A DNA stretch of 64,000 nt from Streptomyces geranii (lineage in GTDB: Bacteria > Actinomycetota > Actinomycetes > Streptomycetales > Streptomycetaceae): contig NZ_PJME01000006.1 of assembly GCF_002954775.1 (NCBI RefSeq), positions 310,001 through 374,000 on the forward strand, in the 5' to 3' direction. The notes below the pieces were generated by a model that was given only the letters and a program-made list of their open reading frames with translations, was not told the DNA's origin and did not search any database. Positions 7,284 to 16,336 of this stretch are shown piece after piece (position 1 is the first letter of the stretch; each line of letters starts with the position of its first letter). The translations under genes were made by a program, and so were the position numbers.

Positions 7284-10200
7284 TCAGCCGATCTCGACGA
7301 GCAGGTCGCCGCCCTCCACCTGTTGGATCCGGTTGATGGCCAGCCGCGTGACCCGCCCGGCCTTCGAGGCGGTGACCGAGGCCTCCATCTTCATCGCCTC
7401 GATGGTGGCCACCGTCGCACCGGCGGCCACCTCGTCGCCCTCGGCGACCGCGAGGGTCACGACCCCGGCGAAGGGCGCGGCGACATGGCCGGGGTTGGCC
7501 CGGTCGGCCTTCTCCGTCGCCGGGATGTCGGAGGCAACCGAGGTGTCGCGGACCTGGATCGGCCGCAGCTGGCCGTTCAGGGTCGACATCACCGTACGCA
7601 GCCCGCGCTCGTCGGCCTCGCCGACCGCCTCCAGCTCGATGAGCAGCCGTACGCCCGGTTCGAGGTCGACGGCGTACTCCTTCCCCGGCCGCAGCCCGTA
7701 GAAGAAGTCCTTGCTGTCCAGCACGCTGGTGTCGCCGTAGGTCTGCCGGTGGGTCTCGAACTCGCGGGTGGGTCCGGGGAACAGCAGCCGGTTGAGGGTG
7801 GCCCGCCGCTCCTTCACCAGTCCCTCGCGGTCGTCCGCCGTCAGCTCCTCGACGGGCTTCGGGGCGGCGCGGCCCTCAAGGGCCTTGGTACGGAAGGGCT
7901 CCGGCCAGCCGCCGGGCGGGTTGCCCAGTTCGCCGCGGAGGAAGCCGATGACGGAGTCGGGGATGTCGAACCTGTTGGGCGTGGCCTCGAAGTCCGTCGG
8001 CGAGACATCGGCGCCCACCAGGTGGAGGGCGAGGTCGCCGACCACCTTCGAGGACGGGGTGACCTTCACCAGCCGGCCGAGGATGCGGTCGGCGGCGGCG
8101 TACATCGCCTCGATCGCCTCGAAGCGGTCGCCGAGGCCCAGCGCGACCGCCTGGGTGCGCAGGTTGGAGAGCTGCCCGCCGGGGATCTCGTGGTGGTAGA
8201 CCCGCCCGGTCGGCGCGGCCAGACCCGCCTCGAACGGCGCATAGATCTTGCGGACGCTCTCCCAGTACGGCTCCAGGTCGCCCACGGCGGCGAGGCTCAG
8301 CCCGGTGGACCGCTCGGAGTAGTCGGTCGCGGCGACGATGCCCGACAACGACGGCTGCGAAGTGGTCCCCGCCATCGAGGCCACGGCCCCGTCGACCGCG
8401 TCCGCGCCCGCCTGGATCGCGGCCAGGTAGGTCGCGAGCTGACCGCCCGCCGTGTCGTGGGTGTGGATGTGCACCGGCAGCTCGAACTCCCGCCGCAGCG
8501 CCGATACGAGGGTCGCGGCGGCCGGCGCCCGCAGCAGTCCCGCCATGTCCTTGACGGCCAGGATGTGTGCGCCCGCCTCGACGATCTGTTCGGCCAGGCG
8601 GAGGTAGTAGTCGAGGGTGTAGAGCCGCTCGGCGGGATCGGACAGGTCCGAGGTGTAGCAGAGGGCGACCTCGGCGATCGACGTTCCCGTCTCCCGTACG
8701 GCGTCGATGGCCGGCCGCATCTGCCCGACGTCGTTGAGCGCGTCGAAGATCCGGAAGATGTCGATGCCGGTGGCCGCCGCCTCCTGCACGAAGGCGTCGG
8801 TCACCTCGGTGGGGTACGGCGTGTAGCCCACGGTGTTGCGTCCGCGCAGCAGCATCTGGAGGCAGATGTTGGGGACGGCCTCGCGCAGGGCGGCCAGGCG
8901 TTCCCAGGGGTCCTCGGCGAGGAAGCGGAGGGCGACGTCGTACGTGGCACCGCCCCAGCACTCCAGGGAGAGCAGTTCGGGCAGGGTCCGGGCCACCACG
9001 GGGGCGACGGCGAGCATGTCCTTCGTACGGACCCTCGTGGCCAGCAGCGACTGATGGGCGTCGCGGAAGGTGGTGTCGGTGACGCCGATGGCCGGTGACT
9101 CGCGCAGCCAGCGGGCGAAGCCCTCGGGGCCGAGTTCGACGAGCCGCTGCCGGGAGCCCGCGGGCGGTTCGCCGGCCGTCAGGGCCGGGATCTTGGTGAC
9201 CGGGTCGCTCAGCTCGGGCCGTTCGCCGTGCGGCCTGTTCACGGTGACGTCGGCGAGATAGGTGAGCAGCTTGGTGCCGCGGTCGGCGGAGTGGCGCGAG
9301 GTGAGCAGGTGCGGGCGCTTCTCGATGAACGACGTGGTGACCCGGCCGGCCCGGAAGTCCGGGTCGTCGAGCACGGCCTGGAGGAAGGGGATGTTGGTGG
9401 CCACGCCACGGATGCGGAACTCGGCCACGGCACGCCGGGCGCGGCCGATCGCGGTCCCGAAGTCGCGGCCCCGGCAGGTGAGTTTGACCAGCATGGAGTC
9501 GAAGTGCGCGCTGATCTCCGTACCGGCGTGGGTGGTTCCGCCGTCCAGCCGGATGCCGGAGCCGCCGGGCGAACGGTAGGCGCTGATCCGGCCGGTGTCC
9601 GGGCGGAAGCCGTTGGCCGGGTCCTCGGTGGTGATACGGCACTGGAGCGCGGCCCCGTGCAGGGTGACCGTCTCCTGGGAGAGCCCCAGGTCGGCCAGGG
9701 TCTCGCCGGAAGCGATGCGCAGCTGGGACTGGACGAGGTCGACGTCGGTGACCTCTTCGGTGACCGTGTGTTCGACCTGGATGCGGGGGTTCATCTCGAT
9801 GAAGTGGTAGTTGCCCTCGGGGTCGAGGAGGAACTCCACGGTGCCGGCGTTGCGGTAGCCGATCTCCCGGGCGAACCGCACGGCGTCGGCGCACATGCGG
9901 TCGCGCAGTTCGGGGTCGAGGTTGGGCGCGGGGGCCAGCTCGATCACCTTCTGGTGGCGGCGCTGGACCGAGCAGTCGCGTTCGAACAGGTGGATGACGT
10001 TGCCCTGGCCGTCGGCGAGGATCTGGACCTCGATGTGGCGGGGTTCGACGACGGCCTTCTCCAGGAAGACCGTGGAGTCGCCGAACGCGGAGGCCGCCTC
10101 GCGCGCCGCCGCCTCGATGGACTCGCGCAGCTGGGCGGGGTCCTCGACCCGCCGCATACCGCGACCGCCACCACCGGCGACGGCCTTGACGAACACCGGG

Positions 10201-10658
10201 AAGCCGATGTCCTCGGCGGCGCGGACGAGTTCGTCCACGTCGGAGGAGGGCTCCGAGGAGCCGAGCACGGGTACGCCGGCGGCGCGGGCGGCGGCCACCG
10301 CACGGGCCTTGTTGCCGGTCAGCTCCAGCGTGTCGGCGCTCGGCCCGACGAAGGTGATGCCGGCCTCCTCGCAGGCCCGCGCCAGGTCGGGGTTCTCCGA
10401 CAGGAAGCCGTAGCCCGGGTAGACGGCGTCCGCGCCCGCCTGCCGTGCCGCGCGGACGATCTCCTCCACGGACAGGTACGCCCGGACCGGGTGTCCCGGC
10501 AGGCCGATCTCGTACGCCTCGTCGGCCTTCAACCGGTGCAGTGAATTGCGGTCCTCGTGCGGGAAGACGGCCACGGTCCGCGCGCCCAGCTCATAGCCGG
10601 CTCGGAACGCGCGAATCGCGATCTCACCACGGTTGGCGACCAGCACCTTGCGGAACAT
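7284..10658 (-). CDS. pyc: Pyruvate carboxylase
   Basis: Biotin enzyme of 1124 residues that converts pyruvate, bicarbonate and ATP to oxaloacetate (anaplerosis). Domain order: biotin carboxylase (residues 1-450, beginning FRKVLVANRGEIAIR, with the ATP-grasp loop GGGGRGMR); carboxyltransferase (about 530-800, 'TDTTFRDAHQSLLATR', metal-binding HIHTHDTAGG); tetramerisation region; and a C-terminal biotinyl domain with AMKM, the biotinylated Lys at about residue 1090. The start is set at the second of two adjacent ATG codons so that the protein begins MFRKVL; this gives the usual family length, and an AAGGGA SD lies upstream. It is a single-gene unit. Confidence 0.97.
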   Translation of the reverse strand: MFRKVLVANRGEIAIRAFRAGYELGARTVAVFPHEDRNSLHRLKADEAYEIGLPGHPVRAYLSVEEIVRAARQAGADAVYPGYGFLSENPDLARACEEAGITFVGPSADTLELTGNKARAVAAARAAGVPVLGSSEPSSDVDELVRAAEDIGFPVFVKAVAGGGGRGMRRVEDPAQLRESIEAAAREAASAFGDSTVFLEKAVVEPRHIEVQILADGQGNVIHLFERDCSVQRRHQKVIELAPAPNLDPELRDRMCADAVRFAREIGYRNAGTVEFLLDPEGNYHFIEMNPRIQVEHTVTEEVTDVDLVQSQLRIASGETLADLGLSQETVTLHGAALQCRITTEDPANGFRPDTGRISAYRSPGGSGIRLDGGTTHAGTEISAHFDSMLVKLTCRGRDFGTAIGRARRAVAEFRIRGVATNIPFLQAVLDDPDFRAGRVTTSFIEKRPHLLTSRHSADRGTKLLTYLADVTVNRPHGERPELSDPVTKIPALTAGEPPAGSRQRLVELGPEGFARWLRESPAIGVTDTTFRDAHQSLLATRVRTKDMLAVAPVVARTLPELLSLECWGGATYDVALRFLAEDPWERLAALREAVPNICLQMLLRGRNTVGYTPYPTEVTDAFVQEAAATGIDIFRIFDALNDVGQMRPAIDAVRETGTSIAEVALCYTSDLSDPAERLYTLDYYLRLAEQIVEAGAHILAVKDMAGLLRAPAAATLVSALRREFELPVHIHTHDTAGGQLATYLAAIQAGADAVDGAVASMAGTTSQPSLSGIVAATDYSERSTGLSLAAVGDLEPYWESVRKIYAPFEAGLAAPTGRVYHHEIPGGQLSNLRTQAVALGLGDRFEAIEAMYAAADRILGRLVKVTPSSKVVGDLALHLVGADVSPTDFEATPNRFDIPDSVIGFLRGELGNPPGGWPEPFRTKALEGRAAPKPVEELTADDREGLVKERRATLNRLLFPGPTREFETHRQTYGDTSVLDSKDFFYGLRPGKEYAVDLEPGVRLLIELEAVGEADERGLRTVMSTLNGQLRPIQVRDTSVASDIPATEKADRANPGHVAAPFAGVVTLAVAEGDEVAAGATVATIEAMKMEASVTASKAGRVTRLAINRIQQVEGGDLLVEIG

Positions 10659-10820
10659 CATGGATCCCTTCAGCCTGCCGGTGACGCGCCCCATGGTGTC
10701 GGCCCGGCCCGGCTTACGCCATGTGAACCGGGCCACTCGCACCCGCGGAGGCCGAGTTCAGGGCGGGCCGGCCCGCTCCAGACCGTGTTCCAGAGCAGGC
10801 CGGCCCCCTCCAGACCGTGT

Positions 10821-12644
10821 TCAAAGCAGGTCCGCCCGCTCCGGGCTGTCGTCGAGGAAGCCGCCCGACTGGTGCTGCCACAGCTTGGCGTACGCGCCCT
10901 CCGCCGCGAGCAGCTCGTGGTGCGTGCCCTGCTCGACGATCCGGCCGCGGTCGAGGACGACCAGCCGGTCCATGCCCGCGACCGTGCTCAGCCGGTGCGC
11001 GACCACCAGCGCCGTCCGCCCCTCCATGAGCCGCCACAGCGCCTCCTGGACGAGGATCTCGCTCTCGGAGTCCAGGGCGCTGGTCGCCTCGTCGAGCAGC
11101 AGGATCGGCGCGTCACGCAGGATCGCCCGGGCCAGCGCGACCCGCTGGCGCTGGCCGCCGGACAGTTTCACCCCGCGCTCGCCGACCATGGTGTCGAAGC
11201 CGTCGGGCAGCGCGTCGGCGAACTCCGTGACGTGCGCCGCCTCGGCCGCGCGGCGGATCTCGGCGTCGGTGGCGTCCGGGCGGGCGAACGCGATGTTGTC
11301 CCGCAGGCTGCGGTGGAACATCGCCGGGTCCTGCGGCACGTACGCGATCAGACCGCGCAGGTCCGTCTGCCGCATCCGGCGGATGTCCTGGCCGCCGATC
11401 AGGATGCGGCCGGAGTCGATGTCCGTCATCCGCAGCAGGAGCCGGCTGAGCGTGGTCTTGCCGCCGCCGGACCTGCCGACGAGGCCGATCTTGGCGCCGC
11501 CGGTCACGGCCAGGTCGAGCCCCTCGAAGAGCGGCTCGGCGCCAGCGTGGGCGAAGGTGACGCTCTCGAAGCGGACGTCGGCGGCCCGGGACCGCGGGGA
11601 CTGCGGCGATTCCGGCGACTCCGGGTCGAGCACGGTCGGAGACGTCAGCAGCAGCTCGGTGAACTGCGCGGCCTCCGTCATCGAACTTTCCAGCCGACGG
11701 TAGATCTGGTTGAACTCGAACATGATCCGCGTCGCGTTCGAGTAGTACGTGAAGGCGACGACGACCGCCTCCACCCCGTGCTCGCCGCCGCCGAGCGTGA
11801 CCGCGAGCAGCAGGCCGAGGGAGTTGGTCAGCACGGACAGGGGCGCGACCAGGGTGTCGATGCGCAGATTGCCGTAGTCCCAGGACCTGAGCATGAGCCG
11901 TCGTGAGGCCGCGACGCGCGACCGGTGTTCGGCGGCCTCGCGTTCCTCGGCCGCGAAGGCCCGGACGGTGTCCATGTTCATCAGGCTGTCGGCGACATGG
12001 CCCGACACCCGGGCGATGGCCTCCTCGCGCTTGTTGACGATCGCCTGCCTGCGGCGGATGAGCGGCACCACGCACACCGCCGTGAGCGCGATCATCGCCA
12101 ACAGGCCCACGACGAGCAGCGGTTCGTAGCGCCACAGCACGACCGAACCGAAGATCAGCGGCACCAGACTGCCCACGACCTGGAAGGTGAGCGTGTCGAC
12201 GAACTCCTCGAAGCGGGAGGCGAAGCTCAGCACCCGTTTGGTCAGCGACCCGGCGAAGTTGTCGTGGAAGAACGCGGCGTCCTTCGCGAACAGTTCGTCC
12301 ATGCCGATCACGTACAGGTGCTCGATGCCACCCGCGTCGACACGGTTCAGACAGTGCAGGCCCAGGCGCCACAGCACCTCGGAGACCAGCAGGACACCGG
12401 CGAAGCCGAGGACGTACGGCATCGTCGAGCCGACCGTGATGTCGTCGTCTCCGGCGATCTTGCCGACGAGCTTGGCGACGATCAGCGGGGCGATGTAGTT
12501 GATACCGATGTTGCCCATCGCCGGCAGCAGCATCGCGGGTACCGTCAGCCGCCGGAGGCGGGCCAACTCCCGTCCGTAGTAACGAAGTGCGAGCAGCACC
12601 GGGCCCCGGCCCGGCGTGTGCCCGCGCGATTCAGGCGATCCCAT
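10821..12644 (-). CDS. ABC transporter, fused permease and ATPase (exporter type)
   Basis: A 607-residue ABC exporter half-molecule. Six hydrophobic segments occupy about residues 15-330. The ATPase domain follows, with Walker A GRSGGGKTT, Q-loop (YVPQDP), signature LSGGQRQR, Walker B ILLLDEATSALD and switch His (VVAHRLS). It probably works as a homodimer exporting lipid or drug-like compounds; the substrate is unknown. The gene is divergent from the GH43 gene, with 157 bases between the start codons, and downstream of it comes pyc on the same strand. There is only a short AGGG ahead of the ATG. Confidence 0.9.
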   Translation of the reverse strand: MGSPESRGHTPGRGPVLLALRYYGRELARLRRLTVPAMLLPAMGNIGINYIAPLIVAKLVGKIAGDDDITVGSTMPYVLGFAGVLLVSEVLWRLGLHCLNRVDAGGIEHLYVIGMDELFAKDAAFFHDNFAGSLTKRVLSFASRFEEFVDTLTFQVVGSLVPLIFGSVVLWRYEPLLVVGLLAMIALTAVCVVPLIRRRQAIVNKREEAIARVSGHVADSLMNMDTVRAFAAEEREAAEHRSRVAASRRLMLRSWDYGNLRIDTLVAPLSVLTNSLGLLLAVTLGGGEHGVEAVVVAFTYYSNATRIMFEFNQIYRRLESSMTEAAQFTELLLTSPTVLDPESPESPQSPRSRAADVRFESVTFAHAGAEPLFEGLDLAVTGGAKIGLVGRSGGGKTTLSRLLLRMTDIDSGRILIGGQDIRRMRQTDLRGLIAYVPQDPAMFHRSLRDNIAFARPDATDAEIRRAAEAAHVTEFADALPDGFDTMVGERGVKLSGGQRQRVALARAILRDAPILLLDEATSALDSESEILVQEALWRLMEGRTALVVAHRLSTVAGMDRLVVLDRGRIVEQGTHHELLAAEGAYAKLWQHQSGGFLDDSPERADLL

Positions 12645-12801
12645 GTCAACCCTGTGTCGTCGTGCGGAAGCCCGTCACATTTCGGGCATCGCAGTGTCCC
12701 GCGCCGCCGACAGCACCGTCCAAGCGTTTTTCTCGGCCACCGACCAGGCCCTCGACTCGGCCATCTGCCGGGCCGTCCGCCCGGCCACGTATTCTTCGGC
12801 C

Positions 12802-13821
12802 ATGGCTGACACCGAACCGCTGCGGCTTCCCGACATGCCGCTGCACGATCCGTTCGTCGTCGCCGACGAGAAGACCCGCACGTACTACCTCTACACGTCC
12901 AACGAGGCGTCCGTGTCCGGCGTGGACGGCACCGGCACGATGGTCTACCGCAGCCACGACCTGCGCGACTGGACCCGGCCGGTCGTGGTCTTCCGCGCCG
13001 CCGAGCAGCGGGGGATCTGGGCGACCGACGGCGGCTGGGCGCCGGAGGTGCACGAACGGAACGGCCGGTACTACCTGTTCACCACCCTCCACAACGAGGA
13101 CAGACCGCTTCCGCTGCCGCCGCCCAACCGCTACGGCACGCCGTTCCAGGTCCCGGCGTACATGCGCGGCACGATCACGGCCGTCTCCTCGTCACTCCTG
13201 GGCCCGTTCACCGTCGTGGACCCCGCGCGCCCCACCCCGCCCGCGAACCTGATGACCCTCGACGGCACGCTCTACGTCGACCGGTCTGGGCAGCCGTGGA
13301 TGGTGTACGCGCACGAGTGGCTGCAGACCATCGACGGCACGATGGAGGCGATCCGGCTGGCCCCGGACCTGTCCCGGACGATCGGCGACCCGGTCTTCCT
13401 GTTCAAGGCCTCGGACGCGCCCTGGCTGACCGAGGAGATCCCCGCAGGCGCACCGAACCAGCTCGCGCCCTACATCACCGACGGCCCCCAGCTGCACCGC
13501 GCCCCCGACGGCACCCTGCTCATGCTGTGGTCGACGTACGAGAAGAACACGGTCGGCGTGGACGGGACGATCAGCGGCGGCTACGTCCAGACCTACGCCA
13601 CCTCGGAGTCCGGCGACGTCGAGGGCCCGTGGCGGCAGCACCGGCCGCTGGTCCGGGAGGACAGCGGCCACGGCATGCTCTTCCACACCTTCGACGGCCG
13701 CCTGATGCTGGTCCTCCACCGCCCCTTCGAGAACGCGCGGGGCAAGCTGTACGAGATGGAGTTCGCGGGCCAGGAGCTACGCGTACTGCGCCGCCGCGCC
13801 GACCTCGACGGCGGCGGCTGA
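12802..13821 (+). CDS. Glycoside hydrolase family 43 protein
   Basis: A 339-residue five-bladed beta-propeller glycosidase of the GH43 type, whose members cleave arabinose, xylose or galactose linkages in plant polysaccharides. The N-terminal 'PLHDPFVV' gives the general-base Asp (D16). Other family-like stretches are 'WAPEVHERNGRYYLF', 'LDGTLYVDRSGQPWMVYAHEW' (candidate acid Glu) and 'ITDGPQLHRAPDGTLLMLWS'. No signal peptide is seen, so it is probably intracellular and acts on imported oligosaccharides. The frame is open 186 bases further upstream, but the ATG at 12802 starts the conserved domain. A TATTCT -10 box (12790-12795) six bases before it fits a leaderless start. Confidence 0.88.
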   Translation: MADTEPLRLPDMPLHDPFVVADEKTRTYYLYTSNEASVSGVDGTGTMVYRSHDLRDWTRPVVVFRAAEQRGIWATDGGWAPEVHERNGRYYLFTTLHNEDRPLPLPPPNRYGTPFQVPAYMRGTITAVSSSLLGPFTVVDPARPTPPANLMTLDGTLYVDRSGQPWMVYAHEWLQTIDGTMEAIRLAPDLSRTIGDPVFLFKASDAPWLTEEIPAGAPNQLAPYITDGPQLHRAPDGTLLMLWSTYEKNTVGVDGTISGGYVQTYATSESGDVEGPWRQHRPLVREDSGHGMLFHTFDGRLMLVLHRPFENARGKLYEMEFAGQELRVLRRRADLDGGG

Positions 13822-13829
13822 CACACCGA

Positions 13830-13863
13830 AGGCCGCCCTCTCATCGCTGAGAAGACGGCCTCT
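13830..13863. terminator. Imperfect hairpin between GH43 gene and tRNA-Pro
   Basis: AAGGCCGCCCTCTC and GAGAAGACGGCCTC can fold into a 14-bp stem with a few mismatches or G-U pairs around ATCGCT. It lies just past the GH43 stop and just beyond the 3' end of the minus-strand tRNA, so it could terminate both. Confidence 0.6.
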
Positions 13864-13885
13864 GAGCTGCGACTTGCAGAACAAG

Positions 13886-13959
<74 letters not shown>

Positions 13960-14070
13960 GTGCCGTCTGACCTGGGGTTTCCCCTGGCCGAACGCGCATT
14001 GAAACAATACCGCACTCGGGTCGATGGTCGCGCACGACTTTGTCCGTGCCGGTATCCCCAGCGCGACTCC

Positions 14071-14101
14071 TTGACCTCAAGTTTGGTCGAGGTAGCACGA
14101 T
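14071..14101 (+). promoter_or_regulatory. MerR-family (SoxR-like) promoter/operator for the transketolase pair
   Basis: A 20-base palindrome, ACCTCAAGTTTGGTCGAGGT (14074-14093), lies between a -35 TTGACC (14071-14076) and a -10-like CACGAT (14096-14101), separated by 19 bases. An overlong 19-bp spacer containing the operator is the hallmark of MerR-family activation, and the left arm and layout closely resemble the SoxR box ACCTCAAG...CTTGAGGT. The -10 ends seven bases before the ATG at 14109, implying a leaderless mRNA. No merR/soxR gene is nearby. Confidence 0.65.
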
Positions 14102-14108
14102 CGTCCGC

Positions 14109-14831
14109 ATGACGACCACAGCGGCACAGAGCCGTACGGCACACAGCCATCCGTACGACTACGCCGAGTTGCCCCGGCTCATGGGGCTGATGACCGGCGA
14201 CGAGAAGCACGGGCCCGCGGCGACCTCCACCCTGGACGTGCTCTGGGTGCTCTACGACCGGGTCCTGCGGGTCGGCCCGGAGCGGACGTCGGACCCCGGG
14301 CGGGACCGGTTCCTGTTGTCCAAGGGGCACGGGCCCATGGCGTACTACGCGGTCCTCGCCGCCAAGGGATTCCTGCCCGTGGAGTGGCTGCCGGGCTTCG
14401 GTTCCTACGACTCCCCGCTCGGCCACCACCCCGACCGGGTGCTGGTGCCGGGCGCCGAGATCGGCAGCGGTTCGCTCGGGCACGGGCTGCCGATCGCCGT
14501 CGGCACGGCGCTGGGGCTGCGGGCCCAGGGGCTCGACGGGCCCGCGGTGTGGGTGCTGGTCGGCGACGCCGAACTCGACGAGGGCAGCAACCACGAGGCC
14601 ATCGCCTTCGCCGGTCCCGCCGGGCTCGACCGTCTGCACGCCGTCGTCGTCGACAACTCGTCCGCGAGCCATGCCCGGCCCGGCGGTATCGCCGCCCGCT
14701 TCGAGGCCGCGGGCTGGTCCACGGTCACGGTCGACGGCCGTGACCACGCTGCCCTGTACAGCGCCTTCACCGCTCCGCACTCCGGCCGTCCGCACGTGGT
14801 CGTGGCACGGGTCGAACCGAAGGACGACTGA
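14109..14831 (+). CDS. Transketolase, N-terminal (TPP-binding) subunit
   Basis: A 240-residue protein corresponding to the pyrophosphate domain of transketolase. It has the 'LSKGHGPMAYYAVLAAKGFLP' segment, a 'GSLGHGLPIAVGTALG' loop and the TPP/metal motif GDAELDEGSNHEA. Two-gene transketolases of this kind act on sugar phosphates as a heteromer with the C-terminal subunit, encoded here 85 bases downstream. The ATG at 14109 is chosen because the SoxR-like promoter predicts transcription starting there; the open frame extends upstream through the promoter. Induction by a redox-sensing MerR regulator would link it to NADPH or pentose-phosphate supply, but that is inference. Confidence 0.88.
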   Translation: MTTTAAQSRTAHSHPYDYAELPRLMGLMTGDEKHGPAATSTLDVLWVLYDRVLRVGPERTSDPGRDRFLLSKGHGPMAYYAVLAAKGFLPVEWLPGFGSYDSPLGHHPDRVLVPGAEIGSGSLGHGLPIAVGTALGLRAQGLDGPAVWVLVGDAELDEGSNHEAIAFAGPAGLDRLHAVVVDNSSASHARPGGIAARFEAAGWSTVTVDGRDHAALYSAFTAPHSGRPHVVVARVEPKDD

Positions 14832-14857
14832 CCCCGCACACCTGCGGCTCATCCCAG

Positions 14858-14890
14858 CTCTCCCTTCCCTTCCTTCTTCCCTTCCTTCCC
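14858..14890 (+). repeat. 33-base pure pyrimidine tract between the transketolase genes
   Basis: An uninterrupted run of C and T built from repeated CCCTT/CCTTC units sits just before the SD of the second transketolase gene. It is not a coding repeat. Such mirror-like polypyrimidine tracts can form triplexes or remain unstructured; here it may simply keep the ribosome site open. Confidence 0.6.
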
Positions 14891-14916
14891 ACCGAACCGA
14901 AAGGATCCGCTCCCCC

Positions 14917-15843
14917 ATGGACACCATGCGTGACCGTTTCGCCCCCGTCGTCTCCCGGCTGCTCGACGAGGACCCGCGCGTCGCCGTCGTACTCGCCGAG
15001 ATCGGGACGGCCAACTTCACCGAGGCACAGGCCCGGCATCCCGACCGGGTGATCAACGTCGGCATCCGTGAGCAGCTGCTCGTCAGCGCGGGCGCGGGTC
15101 TGGCGCTCACCGGGATGCGTCCCGTCCTGCACACCTTCGCGAGCTTCCTCGTCGAGCGGCCCTTCGAGCAGGTCAAGCTGGACCTCGGGCACCAGGACGT
15201 CGGCGCCGTCCTCGTGAGCGCCGCCGCCTCCTTCGACTGGCCCGCGGGCGGCTTCACCCACATGGCACCCGGCGACGTGGCCCTTCTCGACACCCTGGAC
15301 GGCTGGACCGTCCATGTGCCGGGCCACCCCGACGAGGCCGAGACCCTCCTGCGGCACGCGGTCGCGGCGGGCGACGACAAGGTGTACGTACGGCTGTCGA
15401 CGCAGTCCAACACCGAGGGGCTGGCGGTCGACGGCGCGCGCTTCCTCACCCTGCGCGAGGGTCGCGACGGTGTGGTGATCGCCGTCGGGCCGATGCTCGA
15501 CGCGGTGCTCGCCGCCACGGAAGGGCTCGACGTCACCGTCCTGTACGCGACAACCGTGCGGCCCTTCGACACGGCCGGCCTACGCCGGGCCACAGAGGCG
15601 GCGGGCACCGACGTCGTCCTCGTCGAGCCGTATCTCGCGGGCACGTCGACGGCCGCCGTGAACGACGCGCTCGCCGAGGTGCCCCACCGGGTGCTGGGCC
15701 TGGGCGTGGGTCGCCGGGAACTCCGCAAGTACGGTGAGGTCGACGAGCACATCGCCGCGCACGGGCTCGACGCGCGGACGCTGCGGGAGCGGATCCGGGG
15801 GTTCGTGGGGGCTGGTCACCTCTCCTCCTACGTGCGCACGTGA
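14917..15843 (+). CDS. Transketolase, C-terminal subunit
   Basis: A 308-residue partner of the preceding gene. It contains the Pyr domain with 'VINVGIREQLLVSAGAG', where the Glu activates the TPP of the partner, followed by 'FTHMAPGDVALL' and a C-terminal transketolase fold ('VTVLYATTVRPFDTAGL', 'VVLVEPYLAGTS'). Together the two proteins equal the length of the classic subunit minus about 100 residues, as in archaeal and actinobacterial split enzymes. The SD is AAAGGA before the ATG at 14917; a second ATG at 14926 is possible. It is distinct from dxs, present elsewhere in this window. Confidence 0.9.
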   Translation: MDTMRDRFAPVVSRLLDEDPRVAVVLAEIGTANFTEAQARHPDRVINVGIREQLLVSAGAGLALTGMRPVLHTFASFLVERPFEQVKLDLGHQDVGAVLVSAAASFDWPAGGFTHMAPGDVALLDTLDGWTVHVPGHPDEAETLLRHAVAAGDDKVYVRLSTQSNTEGLAVDGARFLTLREGRDGVVIAVGPMLDAVLAATEGLDVTVLYATTVRPFDTAGLRRATEAAGTDVVLVEPYLAGTSTAAVNDALAEVPHRVLGLGVGRRELRKYGEVDEHIAAHGLDARTLRERIRGFVGAGHLSSYVRT

Positions 15844-15861
15844 GCCGGCCGCTCCTCTGGC

Positions 15862-16221
15862 TCAGTCGGCGTCGGGCATCCCCAACTCCGGGTAGGCGTC
15901 GATGAGTCGGGGCGGGGCCGCCTGGCGCCAGGAGTCGGCGAGGATGTCGCGGAGTTCGCCCTCGTCCTCCAGCGCGGCCAGGCGCACTCTCACCCAGGCG
16001 AACCCCGCCTCGTGGTCGGCGATCCAGAACTTCCCCGGCTCGGCGAGGACCAGTTCGTCGCGCTCCTCCTTCGGGCAGCGCACGGCGATGGAGGTCTCGT
16101 CCTCGGGCAGCGTGGCGAACATCTTCCCGGCGACCCGGAAGGTGGGCATGCTCCAGGCGATCTTCTCCGTGGTGTCCGGCAGGGAGAGGGAGATACGGCG
16201 TACGTCTTCGGCTTCCGGCAT
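15862..16221 (-). CDS. MmcQ/YjbR family DNA-binding-like protein
   Basis: A 119-residue protein of the MmcQ/YjbR (CyaY-like fold) family. It starts 'MPEAEDVRRISLSLPDTTEKIAWSMPTFRV', with the family's 'KMFATLPEDE' and 'ELVLAEPGKFWIADH...GFAWVRVRL' segments. Members are small cytosolic proteins of poorly defined function, some annotated as DNA-binding. An in-frame upstream ATG at 16251 would add ten residues; neither start has a clear SD. It converges with the transketolase pair, with 18 bases between stops. Confidence 0.85.
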   Translation of the reverse strand: MPEAEDVRRISLSLPDTTEKIAWSMPTFRVAGKMFATLPEDETSIAVRCPKEERDELVLAEPGKFWIADHEAGFAWVRVRLAALEDEGELRDILADSWRQAAPPRLIDAYPELGMPDAD

Positions 16222-16336
16222 GCATGGCACCGTAGCCAATGCCACTGACAATCACCCGGCGGGTCACCGCCGCCGACCGGCGCGGAAACCCTCACGTCCG
16301 CGACCCGATCCCCCTCCTCCCTCCCCCGCACGGCCC

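Noticed and set aside
7275..9098. Plus-strand open frame of about 600 codons
   Set aside because: Mirror frame of pyruvate carboxylase, with no recognisable protein features.
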